From assembly GCA_015486905.1 (NCBI GenBank), contig WFQV01000296.1, forward strand, positions 1 to 10,657: DNA of 10,657 bases, given 5' to 3'. Under the pieces are notes generated by a model that saw only the letters and a program-made list of their open reading frames with translations, was not told the origin of the DNA and searched no databases. Below, one piece after another: positions 7,893-10,657 of this stretch. This DNA is from Melioribacteraceae bacterium (GTDB taxonomy: Bacteria > Bacteroidota > Ignavibacteria > Ignavibacteriales > Melioribacteraceae). Numbering within the stretch: position 1 is the first letter of the stretch; each line of letters starts with the position of its first letter. The translations under genes were made by a program, and so were the position numbers.

Positions 7893-7951
7893 GTTTTGTC
7901 ACGATTTTTTTTTCTTCCTTAAACGAGCAAGCACAAAAATCGCGCCAAAAC
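7893..7951 (-). promoter_or_regulatory. Long leader hairpin upstream of the SPOR gene (copy 2 of the dispersed element)
   Basis: Read on the - strand, arm 1 is GTTTTGGCGCGATTTTT (7951-7935) and arm 2 is AAAAATCGTGACAAAAC (7909-7893), both identical to copy 1. The loop is 25 bases (7934-7910) and shares the core TTGCTCGTTT, two variable bases, then GGAAGA. The hairpin ends 24 bases before the ATG at 7868. Sequence just outside is only partly alike: AAAGT before and AAACTT after are kept, the rest varies. Arms conserved more than flanks suggest selection on the stem. The mechanism (RNA leader, operator or attenuator) is unknown. Confidence 0.6.
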
Positions 7952-7975
7952 ACTTTTTGTTTTTTTCTCATTATG

Positions 7976-7993
7976 CCCGAGCTAAAACTCGGG
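7976..7993. repeat. Perfect 6-bp inverted repeat CCCGAG-N6-CTCGGG
   Basis: CCCGAG (7976-7981), loop CTAAAA, CTCGGG (7988-7993). It could be a short stem-loop ending miaB transcription or part of the leader element. A U-run is lacking on either strand, so an intrinsic terminator is not secure. In copy 1 the window begins with GCTCGGG, the matching right arm, so the palindrome may belong to both copies of the element. CCCGAGCTAA also occurs at 10392-10401. Confidence 0.4.
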
Positions 7994-8106
7994 GTTAATA
8001 AGATGTCGCTCATGTGGAGCTTTGTTCAAGTTATTTTGTACACTTTGTTTTTCGGTAATCTGTAACAAGTCTTAACCTCAATCTCAAAGAAAAAAACAAC
8101 AGAACA

Positions 8107-8152
8107 ATCATCCAACCATCCATTCATCCAACCATCCAACCATGCAATCAAT
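8107..8152. repeat. Degenerate short tandem repeat of ATCCAACC-type units
   Basis: A run of 7-8-base units of the forms ATCCAACC, ATCCATTC and ATGCAATC, read on the + strand. Similar strings occur at 10476-10505 (same strand) and at 9821-9853 and 10416-10431 (complementary strand, GGATG-type). They lie only between genes. Confidence 0.6.
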
Positions 8153-8165
8153 CTACTCCTCACGC

Positions 8166-8192
8166 ATTCATAATTCATCATTCATAATTAAT
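8166..8192. repeat. ATTCATAATTCATC-type low-complexity string
   Basis: Successive near-copies of ATTCATA/ATTCATC just downstream of miaB. The complementary form (AATTATGAATGG, AATTGTGAATTGTG) appears at 9954-9986. It is non-coding. Confidence 0.5.
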
Positions 8193-8239
8193 ATCATTCT
8201 TTTGGGTGTCTTAAATTAGTCATGATTGCTTTTATTTGT

Positions 8240-9589
8240 TCAAGCTGTTTTTTGAATCTCAAAAAAATCGGGAGAAATTTTCTCCACAACGTCTCCGAAG
8301 AGGGTTGCGGAGGTTGCGCGATTTATTTTCACTTTGATGTAATCCCCGGTTTTGTAAGAATCGGAAGCGGGGAAAATCGTAACCTTGTTCGTATCGGTGC
8401 GTCCGGCAAAATATTCGCTCGATTTTCGGCTCTCGCCTTCAACCAAAACAACTTCTTCCCCTCCCAAAAGCTCTTGATTTTTCTCGAAAGAAATTTTTTG
8501 TTGAAGGTCTATTATTTCTTTTAATCTCCTTCCTTTAACATCTTCGGGGACGTCGTCATTCATTTTATATGCCTTGGTCCCTTCACGCGGAGAATATTTA
8601 AACATAAACGCACCGTCGTAACGAACTGTTTTCAGTACATCCAACGTTGCCAAATGGTCTTCTTCCGTTTCGGTTGGGAAACCGGCAATTATATCGGTAG
8701 AAAAACTCACTCCCGGAATAATCTTTCTTGCTCTTTCAATTAGTTTAAGGTAATGTTCAATTGTGTAAGTTCTGTTCATTAATTCCAGAATTCTGTCCGA
8801 GCCGGACTGCACCGGTAAATGAATGTAATTACAAACGTTCGAATTTTCAGCAATGGTGTAAAGCAATTTGTCCGAAAGATCCTGCGGGTGCGATGTTGTA
8901 AATCTGATTCTCATTTTTCTGTCAACCCGTGCTACGGCGGCGAGCAAATCGGCAAAGTCGTTTTCCTTATCCTTGTAAGAATTTACATTTTGACCAAGCA
9001 GCGTAACTTCTCGGAAACCCCTCCGGGAAAGAGTTTTTACTTCATTAACAACAGAAAAAAGTGTGCGGCTTCTTTCCCTGCCACGGGTGTAAGGCACAAC
9101 GCAGTAAGTACAGAATTTATCGCAGCCCCGCATTACGGAAATCCATGCTGAGAGACCGCCTTCACGATAAGGGATAATATCGTCGTATGTCTCCGTTCTC
9201 GAAAGTCTTACCCCAATTCCTTTACCGCCGCTAAATGCTTCGTCGAGATATTCCGGAAGGTTACGGTACTCGTCGGGACCGACAACGAGATTAACAATTT
9301 TGTTTTTCTCAATTAGATTTTCTCTGAGCCGTTCCGCCATGCAACCCAAAATGCCAACAACAACGTTAGGTTCGCCGGATTTAACACTTTTGATGTTGCC
9401 TAATCGGCCGTAAATTCTTTGCTCGGCATTATCCCGAACACTGCAGGTATTAAGCAGAACAACATTTGCCTCTTTAAGGTTTTTGGTTAGTTCGTAGCCT
9501 TTGTCAAGCAAAATACTCATCACCAATTCACTGTCGGCTACGTTCATCTGGCAGCCGTAAGTTTCTATGTAAACTTTATTTTTCTTCAT
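8240..9589 (-). CDS. miaB: tRNA-2-methylthio-N6-dimethylallyladenosine synthase
   Basis: A radical SAM methylthiotransferase that converts i6A37 to ms2i6A37 in tRNAs reading UNN codons. The 449 residues match the family's usual size. The N-terminal MTTase domain has the second-cluster cysteines Cys13 (ETYGCQMN), Cys49 (LNTCSVRDNAEQR) and Cys83 (LGCMAE). The radical SAM centre is Cys156, Cys160 and Cys163 within RGCDKFCTYCVVPYTRGRER, the MiaB-specific form of the motif. A C-terminal TRAM domain for tRNA binding spans about 378-442. All six cluster ligands are present. MiaB is preferred over RimO or MtaB because of the CVVPYTRGRE and NTCSVRDNAEQ signatures. The start MKKNKVYIETYGC has only a weak purine-rich site (AGAAAG). 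The gene begins 12 bases after the stop of a small membrane protein gene and is probably co-transcribed with it. Confidence 0.97.
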   Translation of the reverse strand: MKKNKVYIETYGCQMNVADSELVMSILLDKGYELTKNLKEANVVLLNTCSVRDNAEQRIYGRLGNIKSVKSGEPNVVVGILGCMAERLRENLIEKNKIVNLVVGPDEYRNLPEYLDEAFSGGKGIGVRLSRTETYDDIIPYREGGLSAWISVMRGCDKFCTYCVVPYTRGRERSRTLFSVVNEVKTLSRRGFREVTLLGQNVNSYKDKENDFADLLAAVARVDRKMRIRFTTSHPQDLSDKLLYTIAENSNVCNYIHLPVQSGSDRILELMNRTYTIEHYLKLIERARKIIPGVSFSTDIIAGFPTETEEDHLATLDVLKTVRYDGAFMFKYSPREGTKAYKMNDDVPEDVKGRRLKEIIDLQQKISFEKNQELLGGEEVVLVEGESRKSSEYFAGRTDTNKVTIFPASDSYKTGDYIKVKINRATSATLFGDVVEKISPDFFEIQKTA

Positions 9590-9601
9590 TAAAAATTCTT
9601 T

Positions 9602-9748
9602 CTAATAAGTAATCAGCCAATACATAATTAAATTAAAAATAATAAAAGCAATGATTCCGAAAGTGATGTAAAGTGTCTTCATTTTTTTCTTATGATCTTG
9701 GTAAAGTTCATCTTCGAAATCATCATTATTTTTAAATAGTCTGAACAT
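9602..9748 (-). CDS. Small single-pass membrane protein, function unknown
   Basis: A 48-residue protein. The N-terminal half is charged and acidic (FKNNDDFEDELYQDHKKKMK), and residues about 25-47 form one hydrophobic helix rich in Ile, Phe and Leu (TLYITFGIIAFIIFNLIMYW). Lysines 20-24 just before the helix predict the N-terminus inside the cell. The start at 9748 is chosen because GGAG (9759-9756) sits seven bases upstream. A longer reading to 9889 would need a TTG start and would run through repeat DNA. It ends 12 bases before miaB, so the two are likely one transcript. I do not recognise a family. The role is unknown, and the case for a real gene rests on ribosome site, helix and tight spacing. 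Confidence 0.65.
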   Translation of the reverse strand: MFRLFKNNDDFEDELYQDHKKKMKTLYITFGIIAFIIFNLIMYWLITY

Positions 9749-9820
9749 TTTACATCTCCGAAAAAACTGACTTTGAATATTTAAAGTTACACATTCGTAA
9801 AATGAATAACAAAAGTTTCG

Positions 9821-9853
9821 TTGTTGGATGGATTGTTGCATGAATGCATGAAT
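9821..9853. repeat. GGATGG/TGCATGAA short tandem string
   Basis: TTGTTGGATGGATTGTTGCA is followed by two TGCATGAA-type units. It is the complementary form of the ATCCAACC strings at 8107-8152 and 10476-10505. It lies upstream of the small membrane protein gene. Confidence 0.5.
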
Positions 9854-9855
9854 AG

Positions 9856-9953
9856 TATCCTCAATCAAATATTCGTTTTTTTTTGTCAAAATATTTTAAA
9901 CTTTTCATAATAATTGAAATTGGGAAATTGGCTGCCGGCTTTGCCGCGCTAAG
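9856..9953. repeat. 98-bp direct repeat, copy A
   Basis: Begins TATCCTCAATCAAAT and ends CGCTAAG. It is about 89% identical to copy B at 10306-10402, with 10 substitutions and one T missing from the T-run in B. The central part, GTCAAAATATTTTAAACTTT, is identical in both. The right end is GC-rich (GCCGG) in contrast to the AT-rich body. Flanking sequences are unrelated, so the unit has definite borders. Confidence 0.85.
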
Positions 9954-9967
9954 AATTATGAATGGTT

Positions 9968-10026
9968 AATTGTGAATTGTGAATGGTAAATAGTTAAGAT
10001 GAAAAGGTTAAAAGGTTAAAAGATTA
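9968..10026. repeat. Short tandem units AATTGTG and AAAAGGTT
   Basis: AATTGTG is repeated twice (9968-9981) and followed by AATGG. AAAAGGTT then occurs twice (10002-10017), with a third variant AAAAGATT (10018-10025). They have the same 7-8-base period as the other intergenic strings but a different unit sequence. Confidence 0.6.
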
Positions 10027-10067
10027 AGAGGAAAATTGTTGGTCGTTTTAAAGGGACAAAATAACTT

Positions 10068-10100
10068 GTCATTTCGACGAACGAAGAGAGGAGAAATCCC
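10068..10100. repeat. Intergenic motif of GTCATTTCGACGAA...GGAGAAATC type
   Basis: GTCATTTCGACGAACGAAG, then AGAGGAGAAATCCC. ATTTC and GAAAT at the ends are complementary, giving a weak stem. From memory, similar strings recur between genes in Bacteroidota-lineage genomes; only one copy is in this window, so repetition cannot be shown here. Confidence 0.4.
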
Positions 10101-10137
10101 GGAAACAGGATAAACATCTTCCGCTAAGGTAGAGAGG

Positions 10138-10207
10138 TTTTGGAATAATGGAATTATGTAAAGTTGGAATTGTGAAGTCAGTTTTGATTGAAAACATTAT
10201 TCCAAAA
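10138..10207. repeat. 13-bp perfect inverted repeat
   Basis: TTTTGGAATAATG (10138-10150) and CATTATTCCAAAA (10195-10207) are exact reverse complements around a 44-base spacer. GGAATT/AATTCC-type short strings surround both arms. No coding sequence lies between them. Confidence 0.65.
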
Positions 10208-10305
10208 TTCCATTTTTCCATCATTCCCAAAACGTTTACATAAATATTTCTTCTAACTCCTAAATTCTAACTACTAAGATTCTGTACACCAATTACTAAT
10301 TATAT

Positions 10306-10402
10306 TATCCTCAATCAAATCTTCGTTTTTTTTGTCAAAATATTTTAAACTTTTCGTAATGATTAAAATTGTGAAATTAGTTGCCGGATTTCCCGAGCTA
10401 AG
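10306..10402. repeat. 98-bp direct repeat, copy B (97 bases)
   Basis: The second copy of the unit at 9856-9953, in the same orientation, with its start 450 bases to the right. It ends TTTCCCGAGCTAAG where copy A has TTTGCCGCGCTAAG. No gene adjoins it directly; the AraC-type gene ends 180 bases further right. Confidence 0.85.
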
Positions 10403-10415
10403 GATAAATGTATAA

Positions 10416-10497
10416 TTGGATGAATGGATTGTCCGCCTTCCCCAGTATAATGTCGAATCGCAATGATGGCGCAATATCCAACAATCCAATCATCCAA
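10416..10497. repeat. 16-bp inverted repeat of GGATG-type sequence (one mismatch)
   Basis: TTGGATGAATGGATTG (10416-10431) pairs with CAATCCAATCATCCAA (10482-10497) at 15 of 16 positions around a 50-base spacer of ordinary composition. The right arm is part of an ATCCAACC-type string running 10476-10505. Confidence 0.6.
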
Positions 10498-10581
10498 CCA
10501 TCCAAGAAACACTCGCGAAATTTTTCCTGCTTTATTCGGAACGAAATAACGAATCTTCAGCATTCTCTTTGGTTTGGAATA

Positions 10582-10657
10582 TTATGCCACTTCCTTGGAA
10601 ATATCCTTAGACATCTCACTGTAAAACGAAGGGGTTACACCCATTATTTTTTTGAAC
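10582..10657 (-). CDS. C-terminal end of an AraC-family transcriptional regulator (cut by the window edge)
   Basis: The last 24 codons of a gene that enters from the right. They read FKKIMGVTPSFYSEM, then SKDISKEVA and a TAA stop at 10582-10584. F-K-K-x-x-G-V-T-P-x-x-Y is the usual closing segment of the second helix-turn-helix of AraC/XylS regulators (family knowledge), and placement just before the stop fits. The ligand-binding part and the other HTH lie outside the window, so target and effector are unknown. The identification rests on a short stretch only. Confidence 0.6.
   Translation of the reverse strand, partial: FKKIMGVTPSFYSEMSKDISKEVA

Larger units (their letters stand above)
7869..8239. 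other. 371-base intergenic region between miaB and the SPOR gene
   Basis: No credible gene on either strand. Going rightward it holds the SPOR ribosome site, the long hairpin (7893-7951), a small perfect palindrome (7976-7993), about 100 bases of unremarkable AT-rich sequence that presumably includes the SPOR promoter (none could be assigned with confidence), a string of ATCCAACC-type units (8107-8152) and an ATTCATAATTCATC-type string (8166-8192). Confidence 0.6.
9749..10581. other. 833-base gene-free, repeat-rich intergenic region
   Basis: No convincing coding sequence on either strand; the open frames here run through repeat strings and lack recognisable domains. Contents: a 98-bp direct repeat (9856-9953 and 10306-10402), AATTGTG/AAAAGGTT short tandem units (9954-10026), a GTCATTTCGACGAA-type motif (10068-10100), a 13-bp inverted repeat (10138-10207) and a GGATG-type inverted repeat (10416-10497). 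It must also hold the promoter for the small protein-miaB operon, which I could not place. Confidence 0.65.

Noticed and set aside
8107..8152. CRISPR-like array
   Set aside because: Units are only 7-8 bases, contiguous and degenerate, with no spacers and no cas gene.
9749..9889. N-terminal extension of the small membrane protein to 95 residues
   Set aside because: It would start at TTG with no better ribosome site, run through direct-repeat and short tandem DNA, and give a composition unlike the rest. The ATG at 9748 has GGAG at proper spacing.
10416..10497. Integron attC site
   Set aside because: The arms lack recognisable R and L box core sites, and no integrase or cassette gene is near.
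10274..10563. Two overlapping - strand reading frames of 66-71 codons
   Set aside because: They pass through the direct repeat and GGATG strings, have no recognisable domain or good ribosome site, and part of one resembles the repeat-encoded extension at 9749-9889. They are explained by repeat DNA.

Overview
The window looks like chromosome from a member of the Bacteroidota/Chlorobiota (FCB) lineage, most likely an Ignavibacteria-type organism. This is inferred from four things: moderately AT-rich DNA, Gram-negative envelope genes (outer-membrane barrel, SPOR protein, secreted GH20), several genes without a clear Shine-Dalgarno site, and AT-rich low-complexity intergenic strings of a kind I associate with that lineage. 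No rRNA, tRNA, CRISPR array, transposase or phage gene is visible.

Layout. On the + strand lie a small outer-membrane beta-barrel gene (110-571), a 473-residue TPR protein (706-2127) and aroE, shikimate dehydrogenase (2146-3018). Converging on them from the - strand is a two-gene unit, a secreted family 20 beta-N-acetylhexosaminidase (3826-6258) followed by a YdfG-like short-chain dehydrogenase (3035-3811). Further right, also on the - strand, is a second two-gene unit, a periplasmic TPR-like/SPOR protein (7113-7868) followed by an RNase Z-like metallo-beta-lactamase-fold hydrolase (6334-7104). Then comes miaB (8240-9589), preceded by a 48-residue single-pass membrane protein (9602-9748). The right edge cuts a - strand gene whose last 24 residues look like the C-terminus of an AraC-family regulator. 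Between 9749 and 10581 there is no convincing gene. That stretch holds a 98-bp direct repeat, several inverted repeats, a GTCATTTCGACGAA-type intergenic motif and many short tandem strings.

The most interesting signal is a pair of nearly identical leaders directly upstream of two unrelated envelope genes, the barrel gene at 110 and the SPOR gene at 7868 (- strand). Each holds a 17-position hairpin whose two arms are identical between copies (34 of 34 bases). The loop shares a core, TTGCTCGTTT-NN-GGAAGA, while loop ends and flanks have drifted. The hairpin lies 19 and 24 bases from the respective start codons, in the same orientation relative to the gene. This is best read as a dispersed cis-regulatory element, either RNA leader or DNA operator, that may define an envelope regulon. 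Its function is unknown.

How the genes work together: aroE (aromatic amino acid precursors) and miaB (tRNA modification) are housekeeping. The hexosaminidase/dehydrogenase pair suggests extracellular or periplasmic amino-sugar glycan breakdown. The barrel and SPOR proteins are envelope components that appear to share a leader. No known defence or mobile system was recognised.
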